From Deltaproteobacteria bacterium (GTDB lineage: Bacteria > Desulfobacterota > Binatia > UBA9968), in contig VGTH01000008.1 of NCBI GenBank assembly GCA_016874755.1, forward strand, positions 81,849-145,848: 64,000 bases of DNA. The letters are read 5' to 3'. The notes under the pieces were generated by a model. That model ran no database searches. It was not told where the DNA came from and worked only from the letters and a program-made list of their open reading frames with translations. This document shows, in pieces, positions 42,615 to 50,363 of this stretch. Both the position numbers and the translations under genes were made by a program. Every line of letters begins with the position of its first letter. The stretch's first letter is position 1.

Positions 42615-43418
42615 ATGGCCGACAAAGTGACCGTGCCAGAGATTGTCCGGAAGAAACAGCGCGGCGAGAAAATCACTTGCCTGACCGCCTACGACTACTC
42701 CTTTGCGCGTATTCTGGACGACGCAGGCGTCGACATGCTCCTGGTTGGCGATTCTCTGGGCTGTGTTGTGCAGGGGCACGCCAACACCTTGCCGGTGACC
42801 ATCGATGAGATGATCTATCATACGCGCTTGGTCGTGCGCGGCCGTAAAAGGGCGCTGGTTATCGGTGACATGCCGTTTCTTTCCTATCAGGTGAACAGTG
42901 AAGAAGCGCTGCGCAACGCCGGACGTCTACTGCAAGAAGGCGGCGCGGAGGCGGTCAAACTGGAAGGCGGCGTGGCGATGCGCGAGACCATCGCCAAAAT
43001 CGTCGCGGTGGGCATACCGGTCATGGGCCATGTCGGGCTGACGCCGCAATCGGTCCACAGCTTCGGCGGCTACAAAATCCAGGGTAAAGAAAAAAGCCAG
43101 CGCGAGGCCGTGCTGCGGGACGCGTTGGCGGTGCAAGAGGCGGGCGCCTTTTCGATTGTGCTCGAAGGCATGCCGCTCGATTTGGCTAAAGAAATCACCG
43201 AGCGGTTGACTATTCCTACGATCGGCATCGGCGCCGGCGTCCACTGCGACGGCCAGGTTTTGGTGATTCACGATATGCTGGGATTGTTCGATGATTTCCG
43301 GCCGAAATTCGTCAAAAGGTATGCTGAGCTCAAAAATGTCATGAACGGCGCGGTCAAAGAATTTATCGGCGAGGTGCGCGAGCAGAAATTTCCGGCACAG
43401 GAGCACTCGTTCAAATGA
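42615..43418 (+). CDS. panB: 3-methyl-2-oxobutanoate hydroxymethyltransferase
   Basis: A 267-residue enzyme of pantothenate synthesis, making ketopantoate. ITCLTAYDYSFARILDDAG, DMLLVGDSLGCVVQGH, MIYHTRLVVRGRKRALVIGD, VKLEGGVAM, MGHVGLTPQSVHSFGG and TIGIGAGVHCDGQVLVIHDM are all present. ATG 42615 follows AGGGGGATTG. Its stop overlaps an ATG (ATGA at 43415) of the downstream open frame, indicating coupling with panC. Confidence 0.96.
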   Translation: MADKVTVPEIVRKKQRGEKITCLTAYDYSFARILDDAGVDMLLVGDSLGCVVQGHANTLPVTIDEMIYHTRLVVRGRKRALVIGDMPFLSYQVNSEEALRNAGRLLQEGGAEAVKLEGGVAMRETIAKIVAVGIPVMGHVGLTPQSVHSFGGYKIQGKEKSQREAVLRDALAVQEAGAFSIVLEGMPLDLAKEITERLTIPTIGIGAGVHCDGQVLVIHDMLGLFDDFRPKFVKRYAELKNVMNGAVKEFIGEVREQKFPAQEHSFK

Positions 43419-43433
43419 GAGAAGCACAAGAGA

Positions 43434-43514
43434 TTGGGGTGATGGAGTCTTGGAATGGTGGAGTGATGGGTTCGGATCGAGAAACCCAATACTCCAATAC
43501 TCGATCACTCCAAC
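43434..43514. repeat. Palindromic GGAGTGATGG/ACTCCAATAC repeat between panB and panC
   Basis: GGGGTGATGGAGTCTTGG, TGGAGTGATGGGTTC and, after a short centre, GAAACCCAATACTCCA then CTCGATCACTCCAAC form an extended imperfect palindrome. It is a text-like repeat of the type found dispersed in environmental genomes. It lies wholly within a frame that stays open from the panB-overlapping ATG 43415 into panC. Confidence 0.65.
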
Positions 43515-43522
43515 TTATCCCG

Positions 43523-44368
43523 ATGCAGGTTATCGAGCGCATCGCCGACATGCGCGCCTGGAGTGAAGCCGAGCGGCGCGCGGGCCGGCGGATTGTCTTT
43601 GTGGCGACCATGGGCGCGCTGCATGAGGGCCATCTCACACTGGTGCGCGACGCGCGCCGGCGCGGCGACCGCGTGGTGGTGTCGATCTTTGTTAATCCGA
43701 TGCAGTTCGGCCCCAAGGAAGATTTCACGGCTTACCCGCGCGACCTCAAACGCGACCAAGCGCTCTTGGAAGGCGCAGCAGTGGACGTGCTTTTCTTTCC
43801 CGCGGCGGCGGAAATTTATCCCGCCGGGTTCCAAACCCATGTCGAGGTGGAAAATGTCAGCCTGCCGCTATGCGGTGCGGTAAGGCCGGGCCATTTCCGC
43901 GGTGTGGCGACCGTGGTGACCAAACTTTTTAACATCGTCAAACCGCACGTCGCGATCTTTGGCGAAAAGGACTACCAGCAGCTCCAAGTGATTCGCCAAT
44001 TCGTCCGTGACCTAAACCTCGACGTCGACGTCGTCGGCCACCCGATCGTGCGCGAGAAGGACGGCCTGGCGATGAGCTCGCGCAACGCCTATCTCAGTGC
44101 CGAGGAACGGCAAGCCGCTTTGTGCCTGTCCCGCTCGCTGTGCCGCGCCGAGCGCATGGTGCGGCGCGGTGAGACGTCGGCGCAGAGGCTGCTCGAAGCG
44201 GTTAGCTCCGAGATCGAGCGGGAACCGCTGGCGCAGATCGAGTACGCCAAGCTCTGCGACGCCGACACGTTGGCCGACCTCGAATCGGTCCAACACAAGG
44301 CGCTTGTCGCCCTCGCCGTGCGCGTTGGCAAAACCCGCTTGATCGACAATCGTCTGCTACAACGTTAA
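43523..44368 (+). CDS. panC: Pantothenate synthetase
   Basis: A 281-residue enzyme joining pantoate and beta-alanine. VATMGALHEGHLTLVR is the HIGH-type motif, followed by VSIFVNPMQFGPKEDF, KLFNIVKPHVAIFGEKDYQQ and the KMSKS-type LAMSSRNAYLS. The ATG at 43523 fits the family's start and length. However, the frame is open from ATG 43415, which overlaps the panB stop; using it would add 36 residues coded mostly by a palindromic repeat. No Shine-Dalgarno precedes 43523, so the true start is uncertain. Confidence 0.94.
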   Translation: MQVIERIADMRAWSEAERRAGRRIVFVATMGALHEGHLTLVRDARRRGDRVVVSIFVNPMQFGPKEDFTAYPRDLKRDQALLEGAAVDVLFFPAAAEIYPAGFQTHVEVENVSLPLCGAVRPGHFRGVATVVTKLFNIVKPHVAIFGEKDYQQLQVIRQFVRDLNLDVDVVGHPIVREKDGLAMSSRNAYLSAEERQAALCLSRSLCRAERMVRRGETSAQRLLEAVSSEIEREPLAQIEYAKLCDADTLADLESVQHKALVALAVRVGKTRLIDNRLLQR

Positions 44369-44377
44369 ACTCCCAGC

Positions 44378-45034
44378 GTGACAGAAGACGCGGCGATAAA
44401 GCCCAAACAGCGCTGGACCGAAAGGCTGCGCGCCTATTTTCTTTCGGGGCTACTGGTTTTCCTGCCGGTGGCGATCACCCTCTGGTTTCTCGGCTGGGTC
44501 ATCGAGCTGCTCGACAGCGTGTTGGCGGTCATGCCGGATGCGTTCCATCCGAACACCTATTTGCCGGGGCCGGTGCCGCGTCTTGGCGCCGTGGTGACGC
44601 TGCTGCTGATTCTGTTTCTCGGTGTGCTAACCCGGGGAGTGGCCACGCGCCGTGTTCTTGCTGCGTGGGACAACGTTCTCAGCCGGATTCCGGTGGTGCG
44701 CGGTATCTACAGCGCCGTGCAAAAACTCGTGCAGACCTTTCTCGGCCAATCGCAGACCAATCGTCAAGTGGTCATGATCGAGTACCCGCGCAAGGGCATT
44801 TTTACTGTCGGCTTTGCCATGGGGCGTGCCTGGCACGAACTGGAAAAACCCAACGAAGCGGCTTTGATCAATGTTTTTATTCCAACGACACCCAACCCAA
44901 CCTCGGGGTTTTACCTGCTAGTCCCGAGCAATGAGGTCTCAGCGCTCAACATGAGCATGGAAGAGGCGCTCAAATTGATCACCTCCGGCGGCCTGATCAC
45001 ACCGGACGACAAGAACCGTGGCAACGGCAAATAA
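44378..45034 (+). CDS. DUF502 family membrane protein
   Basis: A 218-residue protein starting at GTG 44378 with two transmembrane helices (FLSGLLVFLPVAITLWFLGW and LGAVVTLLLILFLGVLT) and a conserved cytoplasmic part: IPVVRGIYSAVQKLVQTFLG, FIPTTPNPTSGFYLLVPSNE. This order defines DUF502, a widespread family of unknown role. It overlaps smpB by 17 bases, so the two are co-translated. Confidence 0.9.
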   Translation: MTEDAAIKPKQRWTERLRAYFLSGLLVFLPVAITLWFLGWVIELLDSVLAVMPDAFHPNTYLPGPVPRLGAVVTLLLILFLGVLTRGVATRRVLAAWDNVLSRIPVVRGIYSAVQKLVQTFLGQSQTNRQVVMIEYPRKGIFTVGFAMGRAWHELEKPNEAALINVFIPTTPNPTSGFYLLVPSNEVSALNMSMEEALKLITSGGLITPDDKNRGNGK

Positions 45035-45494
45035 GGAAGCCGCTGACGGCGAAAAGACGATCTGCGTCAACCGCCAGGCCCGGCATAACTATTTTATCGA
45101 CGAGACCTACGAAGCCGGCCTGGTGCTGGTCGGCAGCGAGGTCAAATCGCTGCGCGACGGCAAGGCTAACCTCGTCGACAGCTACGCGCAGATTCGCAAA
45201 GGCGAAGCCTTTTTGCTCAATGCCCACATCAGCCCCTACGACGCGTCGAGCCAGTTCAACCACGAGCCGGCGCGCAGGCGTAAATTGCTGCTGCACGCGC
45301 GCGAGATCGAACGGTTGACCGGCAAAACCAAAGAGCGCGGCCTGACGCTGATTCCGCTCAAAATGTACTTTAAAAACGGCCGCGCCAAAGTCGAGCTTGG
45401 CCTGGCGCGCGGCAAAAAACTCTACGACAAACGCGAGACGCTGAAGCGCAAAAATGCCGAGCGCGAAGTCGAACGGGCGATCAAGGTCCGATAG
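45018..45494 (+). CDS. smpB: SsrA-binding protein
   Basis: A 158-residue partner of tmRNA in trans-translation. NRQARHNYFIDETYEAGLVL, GSEVKSLRDGKANLVDSYA, NAHISPYDASSQFNHEPAR and RKLLLHAREIERL are all conserved, and the basic tail [20 protein letters not shown] follows. It starts at GTG 45018. Its last 112 bases (57 of them identical) recur at 46682-46793, past a toxin-antitoxin pair. The tmRNA gene, often adjacent to smpB, was not recognised in the window. Confidence 0.96.
   Translation: MATANKEAADGEKTICVNRQARHNYFIDETYEAGLVLVGSEVKSLRDGKANLVDSYAQIRKGEAFLLNAHISPYDASSQFNHEPARRRKLLLHAREIERLTGKTKERGLTLIPLKMYFKNGRAKVELGLARGKKLYDKRETLKRKNAEREVERAIKVR
45383..45439 (+). repeat. 57-bp direct repeat, left copy (inside smpB)
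   Basis: The block starting CGCCAAAGTCGAGCTTGGCC and ending AAACGCGAGAC is identical over 57 bases to 46682-46738. The bases that follow diverge at DNA level but keep the same protein, down to the stop. Confidence 0.9.
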
Positions 45495-45566
45495 CTAACT
45501 TTTCTTCTGCAATTCCTTCCGCGCAGGTTGTCTCCCGCCAAGGGTACGCAAAAGAGTCGGAGTATC

Positions 45567-45592
45567 TCCCGCAAAGGCGCGAAGGCGCAAAG
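45567..45592. repeat. CGCAAAGGCGCAAAGG dispersed repeat
   Basis: CCCGCAAAGGCGCGAAGGCG then CAAAGG lies 73 bases after smpB. It resembles the decayed GCCGCAAAAAACGCAAAAGG copy near 1480 and a trace at about 52090 (GTCGCAAAGGCAAAA). Confidence 0.5.
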
Positions 45593-45672
45593 GGTCGGAT
45601 AGTTTCGGATAAACCTTTAATAGGACAGTTATTATTTCCTCCGAACTTTGCGGCTTAGCTCACCCTAAACAG

Positions 45673-45763
45673 GGTGGCCGGTTTGCTCCGTAACGGTGGC
45701 CGATTTCGATCGGAACGGGTGGCCGTTTTGCAGCGGAATCGCTGGCCGGTTTGGCACGGAATA
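45673..45763. repeat. Four degenerate 22-23-bp tandem repeats
   Basis: Units begin at 45673, 45695, 45718 and 45741, each GGTGGCCG (GCTGGCCG in the last), then a TTT-containing core and CGGAA-type end. Repeated terminal motifs of this kind occur at the ends of some insertion sequences, so this may be a transposon-end remnant. It lies between smpB and the toxin-antitoxin promoter. Confidence 0.7.
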
Positions 45764-45795
45764 CGCACCTGACACTCAAGTTTCCCCGCATACCC

Positions 45796-45838
45796 TTGAC
45801 CCCGCTCTGGAAAGCAGTTAACGTAGTGACATCACTAC
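45796..45838 (+). promoter_or_regulatory. Promoter and palindromic operator of the toxin-antitoxin pair
   Basis: TTGACC at 45796-45801 is a -35-like box. GTAGTGA-CA-TCACTAC at 45823-45838 is a perfect 7-bp inverted repeat, 16 bases before the antitoxin ATG. Antitoxins of the Phd/YefM type bind such palindromes to repress their own operon, so this is a likely autoregulatory operator. Confidence 0.6.
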
Positions 45839-45854
45839 AAGTAAGGCGAGTTCA

Positions 45855-46139
45855 ATGCAAATGGGATTGAGAGAAGCCAATCAGCGATTTTCCAAAGCGA
45901 TCAAGGCTGTGAAATCGGGCAAGGATGTAGTTCTAACCGAGCGCGGCAAGCCGATCGCCGTGATCAAGCCGTTGGCGATCGAGGAAGATGCGCGTGCCAC
46001 CCTGCGCCGATTGGAAGTGGAGGGAGTCCTACGGTGCGGCCCCAAGAGTGAAAGACCCATGCCCACAGGGCGCTCGCCTGTGCGTATGAAGGGTAAATCG
46101 ATCGCCCAGACAATCAGCGAAGAGCGCGACGAGCGATGA
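45855..46139 (+). CDS. Phd/YefM-type antitoxin
   Basis: A 94-residue antitoxin. The N-terminal MGLREANQRFSKAIKAVKSG and VVLTERGKPIAVIKPL match Phd/YefM DNA-binding domains. The C-terminal half is divergent, charged and probably wraps the toxin. It overlaps the toxin gene by four bases (ATGA) and is preceded by a palindromic operator. Confidence 0.88.
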   Translation: MQMGLREANQRFSKAIKAVKSGKDVVLTERGKPIAVIKPLAIEEDARATLRRLEVEGVLRCGPKSERPMPTGRSPVRMKGKSIAQTISEERDER

Positions 46140-46567
46140 GTCTTGCCTACTTCGATACCAGCACCCTGGTCAAGAACTACGTCCAAGAAGCCGGTTCGAC
46201 ACAGGCTCGACAATTGCTCGCTGCTTACGAATTTCTTTCCTCAGCGATAACCCCGATCGAGCTCCATTCGGCCGTGCAACGGCGTTATCGACAAGGCGAA
46301 ATCACGAGGCCAAACTATCATGCGATCCTGGCTCGCGTAAAAACCGACCGATCATATTGGCAGTTAGTCGAAACGGTGCCGCAAGTTTTGACCAAAGCCG
46401 AAGACACAGTTGTAAAGTATAGTGTCCGAACGCTGGATGCCATTCACCTAGCCTCCGCGCTTATGATACAGCATTCGCTCGGTACGCCATTGCCATTCGT
46501 TAGCGCCGACGAGCGCCAGCTCGCGGCGGCGCGCCGTTGTAAGCTCCAGACGATCGCCGTGCTTTAG
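46136..46567 (+). CDS. PIN-domain toxin (VapC-like ribonuclease)
   Basis: A 143-residue PIN domain: N-terminal YFDTSTLVKNYVQEAGS with the first Asp, Glu in TPIELHSAVQRR, and the second acidic cluster in VRTLDAIHLASALMI, then FVSADERQLAAARR with the last Asp. PIN toxins cleave RNA, often tRNA or rRNA. Paired with a Phd-type antitoxin, a mixed arrangement seen in many genomes. Confidence 0.9.
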   Translation: MSLAYFDTSTLVKNYVQEAGSTQARQLLAAYEFLSSAITPIELHSAVQRRYRQGEITRPNYHAILARVKTDRSYWQLVETVPQVLTKAEDTVVKYSVRTLDAIHLASALMIQHSLGTPLPFVSADERQLAAARRCKLQTIAVL

Positions 46568-46681
46568 GGTCCGCTCGCGCCGCGGCTTTCATGTGCGTAA
46601 AAGACTCCCGACCCCTTTTCCGTCACCTGGCACAACAATATCGCCGACAACGTAACCTGTTCTCAGCTAGGCCACCGACTT
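46568..46681. other. Intergenic stretch after the toxin
   Basis: About 110 bases between the toxin stop and the smpB remnant show no coding potential, hairpin or repeat that I can name. This is the right edge of the segment inserted between the smpB 3' ends. Confidence 0.4.
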
Positions 46682-46793
46682 CGCCAAAGTCGAGCTTGGC
46701 CTGGCGCGCGGCAAAAAACTCTACGACAAACGCGAGACCTTGAAACGCAAGATGGCGCAGCGCGAAGTCGAGCGCTCGATCAAGGTCCGGTAG
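46682..46793 (+). pseudogene. Duplicate 3' end of smpB
   Basis: The frame reads [20 protein letters not shown] then [16 protein letters not shown] and TAG, the last 36 residues of SmpB, with four substitutions against the intact copy. The first 57 bases are identical to 45383-45439. There is no start or upstream smpB sequence, so it is a left-over 3' end, as produced when an element carrying its own gene end inserts into the host gene. Confidence 0.88.
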
Positions 46794-46895
46794 GGAATCG
46801 GCGATGTGTTTTCGCAAGCCGGCTTCGCCCAGTGCGAAACGTATTTCATTGCAATCAACGGGAACTTTTGATTGGATTGAATGGTTTTACGTTGC

Positions 46896-46902
46896 AAGGA
46901 GG
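46896..46902 (+). promoter_or_regulatory. Ribosome binding site of the rhodanese
   Basis: AAGGAGG sits six bases before ATG 46909 and decides this start against the long upstream frame from 46804, which has no homology. The good site shows the gene is set up for efficient translation, relevant to whether the internal TGA is meaningful. Confidence 0.75.
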
Positions 46903-46908
46903 TTACTC

Positions 46909-47304
46909 ATGAGAATCAGACTTTTATCTACTCTGGTCGCGTGCCTGATGGTGCTCGCGGCCCATGTCGCCCATGCGGACGACATCACAATCACGAAAGA
47001 GGCTTTGCAAAAGCAGCTGGGCAAAGCCGACGTGGTTGTGGTGGACGTGAGAACTGGAAAGGACTGGGGGGCCAGCGAGCACAAGATCAGCAAGGCAGTG
47101 CGCGTGCCGCAGGAAAACGTGGCTACGCTGACGAAAAAGCACAAGAAGGAAACGACCTTCGTATTTTACTGTGCTTGACCCGACGAATTTACAAGTGCCC
47201 GTGCGGCACAACAACTGCGCGACGCCGGTTTTGCTAAAGCATATGCTCTCAAGGGAGGTTGGCATGAATGGTTCAGAGCCAAGCTTCCGGTCGATCCCAA
47301 ATAG
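46909..47304 (+). CDS. Secreted rhodanese with in-frame TGA: candidate selenoprotein
   Basis: Read through TGA 47176-47178, this is a 131-residue exported rhodanese: signal peptide MRIRLLSTLVACLMVLAAHV..A, ITKEALQKQLGKADVVVVDV with the rhodanese Asp, RTGKDWGASEHKISKAVRVP, FVFYCA, TGA, PDEFTSARAAQQLRDAGF and ALKGGWHEWFRAKLP, ending in TAG. The family often has Y-C-x-C-P-x-E-x-x-S-A here, so the TGA occupies the second cysteine, whose spacing to S-A fits the catalytic loop. A short hairpin follows at bSECIS-like distance. Alternative: a nonsense change of a Cys codon, giving a dead gene stopping at codon 89. Confidence 0.6.
47195..47209 (+). promoter_or_regulatory. Hairpin with bSECIS-like placement downstream of TGA
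   Basis: GTGCC, loop CGTGC, GGCAC form a 5-bp perfect stem. The loop begins 22 bases after the TGA and has a G at its second position. Published bacterial SECIS models require an apical loop about 16-37 bases after UGA with a G among its first two bases; this meets both. The stem is short and the rest of the region is not strongly paired, so it is suggestive only. Confidence 0.4.
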
Positions 47305-47314
47305 TCGGTAGCAC

Positions 47315-47352
47315 GAGCGGGGCCGAGGTGCATTTGCCTCGACGCCCCGCTC
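47315..47352 (+). terminator. GC-rich hairpin after the rhodanese
   Basis: GAGCGGGGCCGAGG, loop TGCATTTG, CCTCGACGCCCCGCTC is a strong hairpin 11 bases after the rhodanese TAG at 47302. It supports the longer reading of that gene, since a terminator would be expected just after its true end. It lacks a T-run. Confidence 0.5.
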
Positions 47353-47446
47353 GATCTCTAGCTTCGACACATAGCTGCTGCGCAACGGTTAGTCGGGCTG
47401 GGCGTTTCTTCCACCATTTTAGGCCTAGCAAAAATCTCCTCGACCT

Positions 47447-48709
47447 ATGGCTGTCGCTGCCGTCATCGCCATCGGGAGCGGGTTAGCGTTTGCGCTCTCA
47501 CCTGCGTCTCTCACAGTCTTGGGCAATTTGGTCGGCAGCACGGGCGATAGATTTCTTCTAGTTATCGTGCTCGCCGCCGTCATGCACGCTTGCACCGCGG
47601 TCACATACGGTCGGGCTGCGCGGCTTTTTCCCGGCCCGACGAGCGAGTCGCGGCTGATCGGCAGCTTGTGTGGCGAGCTCGCCGGGGCGGCGCTGCCATT
47701 GATGGCGCGCTGGCCCATGGCTGTGGTTGGATCGACCGCTTTGCTGGTGACCGCAGGCTACACGTTCAACGAAGTATTTGTCCGCTGGTTTCCCAATCTG
47801 GGTTTTTCGTTTTTGCTGCTTGCTTGCCTTGCCGTCATCAATCTAGCGAACGAAAGAATCTGGATCATATTCCAAGGGACGTTTCTGGCAGTGGCCATGC
47901 TCGGCTTACTGACGTTGGTCGCGGTTGGTTTGCTGATGCCCGCAACGCCGTTGGCAGAGACCCCGGCTGTGGTGCCCAGTCACAGCTCGATGGCGATCGG
48001 TGTCAACGCCTTTTCCCTATTCCTCGGATTTGACCTGGCAGTTTATCTAAGCCACTCCTGGCGACCGCCGACGGTATGGTGGATCGCCGGGCTCATGCTA
48101 TCGGCGATCGGCTTATTGCTTTGGGGATGGGTGTCGGCTCAGCATGTTGCCGCGTTGCGTCTCGCGGAAAGCAGCCTGCCGCATATGCTCGTAGCCAAAA
48201 CGATTTTCGGCGAGCACGGCCGTTGGCTCATGGGTAGCGTGGGAATCGCCGGAACCTGCGCCGCGGTGAACCTGCTGTTTCGCGGCACTACGCAAGCGAC
48301 CCTCGCCGTCGCTGGCAGCGTTGCGCGCTCAAAGTGGGTCGCGAGTCGCTGGAGACGAAAACTGCCCACCCTCGTGTTGGCCGCGTTGGTTGCTGCCATG
48401 TTCGGTACCGGCATGGGCGGCGAGTCGATACTCGACGCATGGCTCGCCGGTAGTCTTTGGTTATGGCTCGCGAGCCACGCGGTGCTGCACGCGGCGCTGA
48501 TCGTGCAGAGGCTCGCTCCTGAGCATCGGCCCGTAAAAGCGGTTTCTGCTTTCGCTCATGCCTACATCGCGCTCGTAATCATTGGCGCCGTACTGCTAGG
48601 CGCCCTGATGTTATCGCCCGCGCCGCGCCAGCAAATTGTTTTCATGACAGTGGTAGGATTGGGCACTGTTATTCTTGTCTATCTCTATCGACGCTACCCA
48701 GGTGTGTGA
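47447..48709 (+). CDS. APC-superfamily permease-like membrane protein
   Basis: A 420-residue protein with about 11-12 transmembrane helices. The first helix starts at the proposed ATG, and HACTAVTYGRAARLFPGPTS near residue 45 resembles the amino-acid/polyamine/cation (APC) permeases. The rest is helical, with few clear motifs. It may import amino acids or related solutes. The N-terminus could begin further upstream but no good start is seen. Confidence 0.65.
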   Translation: MAVAAVIAIGSGLAFALSPASLTVLGNLVGSTGDRFLLVIVLAAVMHACTAVTYGRAARLFPGPTSESRLIGSLCGELAGAALPLMARWPMAVVGSTALLVTAGYTFNEVFVRWFPNLGFSFLLLACLAVINLANERIWIIFQGTFLAVAMLGLLTLVAVGLLMPATPLAETPAVVPSHSSMAIGVNAFSLFLGFDLAVYLSHSWRPPTVWWIAGLMLSAIGLLLWGWVSAQHVAALRLAESSLPHMLVAKTIFGEHGRWLMGSVGIAGTCAAVNLLFRGTTQATLAVAGSVARSKWVASRWRRKLPTLVLAALVAAMFGTGMGGESILDAWLAGSLWLWLASHAVLHAALIVQRLAPEHRPVKAVSAFAHAYIALVIIGAVLLGALMLSPAPRQQIVFMTVVGLGTVILVYLYRRYPGV

Positions 48710-48841
48710 CCAAGCAGTCACGGCGTCGATTCCCCAGCCACTACAAGTTCTGCTTGTTGTTTCAGGCGCGGCAAAGTTACACAACGAAAATAATTTTTTC
48801 AGAGGTCACTCAACGCGGCGCGGCTCTCCGGGCTGCGGAGT

Positions 48842-49216
48842 CTACTCGCCAATCGATTCGAGCAGCCAAGTCGCCTCTTCCCTTGTAAAATCACGGTGGT
48901 CGTTGGCGCGGGCGATGCGGTTGAAGCGCGAATCGGGGATCCAGCAGTGGCGCATGCGCCTTTCCGGGTCGGCGTGCAGATCGGCGAGGAAGGCGTCGAG
49001 TTTGCTGGCCACTTGGAGCCAGCGCGCGGTATCGTTGGGATAAGAGCGTTTGATTGCACCGTAGAGAGACAAGTAGGCGGCGTTGGCCGCGTCGGGCGCG
49101 GTGATGATGCCGTCGATATCGCGGGCGTCGGCGTGCTGAGACAAGCCCATGGTGTGAAACCAATCGCTAGGTTTGATCTGGTGGGTGGCAAACGATTCAA
49201 GCTCCACTGCGTTCAT
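48842..49216 (-). CDS. Protein of unknown function
   Basis: A 124-residue soluble protein, MNAVELESFATHQIKPSDWF, rich in Trp, Asp and Arg, with DAANAAYLSLYGAIKRSYP and the C-terminal DFTREEATWLLESIGE. No signal peptide or membrane helix. GAGTTTC precedes the ATG only weakly. I do not recognise the family, but amino-acid composition and low-stop reading support a real gene. Divergent from the binding-protein gene at 49385. Confidence 0.6.
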   Translation of the reverse strand: MNAVELESFATHQIKPSDWFHTMGLSQHADARDIDGIITAPDAANAAYLSLYGAIKRSYPNDTARWLQVASKLDAFLADLHADPERRMRHCWIPDSRFNRIARANDHRDFTREEATWLLESIGE

Positions 49217-49384
49217 GAAACTCCTTGTTAAAGAAATTAATGATACACGATCACACGAGCGCGCCCACGGCGCGCTTGCGACGACCTCATCGTTAGTGGG
49301 AACAAATAAAATGATGCCATATTTTTTCTCTCAATTCCAGACTGGCTTGATAGGAATGAGAGCGCGAGGTAATGTCCATGCTCT

Positions 49385-50353
49385 ATGAAGTCTGCGCAAA
49401 GAACGATCTGGTTAAGTTTATTCCTCTCGCTAGGTTTTTTGTGCCTGGTGAGACCCGGCTTTTCGGCGGACAAACTGCGGGTCAGCAATTGCTACATCGG
49501 CGGGGCGATCTTGCCTTTGTGGCTTGCTCAGGACGCAGGGTTCTACGCTCGTGAGGGGCTCGACGTCGAGCAAATCTGGATTCAAGGCAACCCCTCCGTG
49601 GCTTCGCTCGTGTCTGGCGAAATCGATCTGGTCTATTGCATTCCGCACAACGTGATCGGCGCCATCGCCGGCGGCGCCGACTTGCAATTCATCGCCAGCA
49701 TTTACAATCGCATGCAATATCGCATCGTCGCCGCGCCGGGCATCGACAAAGTCGAACAGCTCAAAAACAAGTTGCTCGGCATCGCGCGCATCCATGATGT
49801 CTCGCACTTCTACGTGCGGTTGGCGTTGAAAAAATTTGGCATGAATGCCGATCAGGACGTGCGGGTGATTTCTACCGGCGGCCAGGCCGATCGCTCCCTG
49901 GCGCTGAAAAATGGCCGGGTAGCGGCGACGATTCTGAATCCGGCCTTTGCCATGAGCCTGGAAAAAGACGGCTTTAAAACTATTCTCGACATAGAGAGTC
50001 TCAATTTCCCCGTGGTCGGCAATATGAGCGCGATGCGCCGCCAGTTTTTGAAAGAGCGTCGGCCGGTGGCGGTGCGCTTTGTTCGAGCGCTGGCGGCGAG
50101 CGTGAAAAAGATTCAAGAAGATCCGGAGTTGAGCAAGAAAGTTTTGGCCAAGTACCTGCGTCTGCAAGACAAGGCGCTGATCGAAGAGAACTACCGTTTC
50201 AACTCAGGAAAATTCTTAGAGCCCTACCCGACGATCCCAATGGATGGGTTGCGCTACGCTATTGATTCATTGGTCCCAACGGTGCCGGCGGCGAAGAATT
50301 TGAAAGCGGAGAACATCGTCGATTTGAGCATTATGGCCGACGCGGGGAAATAG
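49385..50353 (+). CDS. NMT1/THI5-type ABC substrate-binding protein
   Basis: A 322-residue secreted protein. Signal peptide: TIWLSLFLSLGFLCLVRPGF..A. The mature part has YIGGAILPLWLAQDAGFYAR, EGLDVEQIWIQGNPS, GEIDLVYCIPHNVIGAIAGG and KNKLLGIARIHDVSHFYVRL, the SsuA/THI5-like pattern. It would bind a sulfonate, pyrimidine or aromatic-type ligand for ABC import. No permease or ATPase gene follows; the next same-strand gene is an M24 protein. Confidence 0.9.
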   Translation: MKSAQRTIWLSLFLSLGFLCLVRPGFSADKLRVSNCYIGGAILPLWLAQDAGFYAREGLDVEQIWIQGNPSVASLVSGEIDLVYCIPHNVIGAIAGGADLQFIASIYNRMQYRIVAAPGIDKVEQLKNKLLGIARIHDVSHFYVRLALKKFGMNADQDVRVISTGGQADRSLALKNGRVAATILNPAFAMSLEKDGFKTILDIESLNFPVVGNMSAMRRQFLKERRPVAVRFVRALAASVKKIQEDPELSKKVLAKYLRLQDKALIEENYRFNSGKFLEPYPTIPMDGLRYAIDSLVPTVPAAKNLKAENIVDLSIMADAGK

Positions 50354-50363
50354 AGACAAGGAT

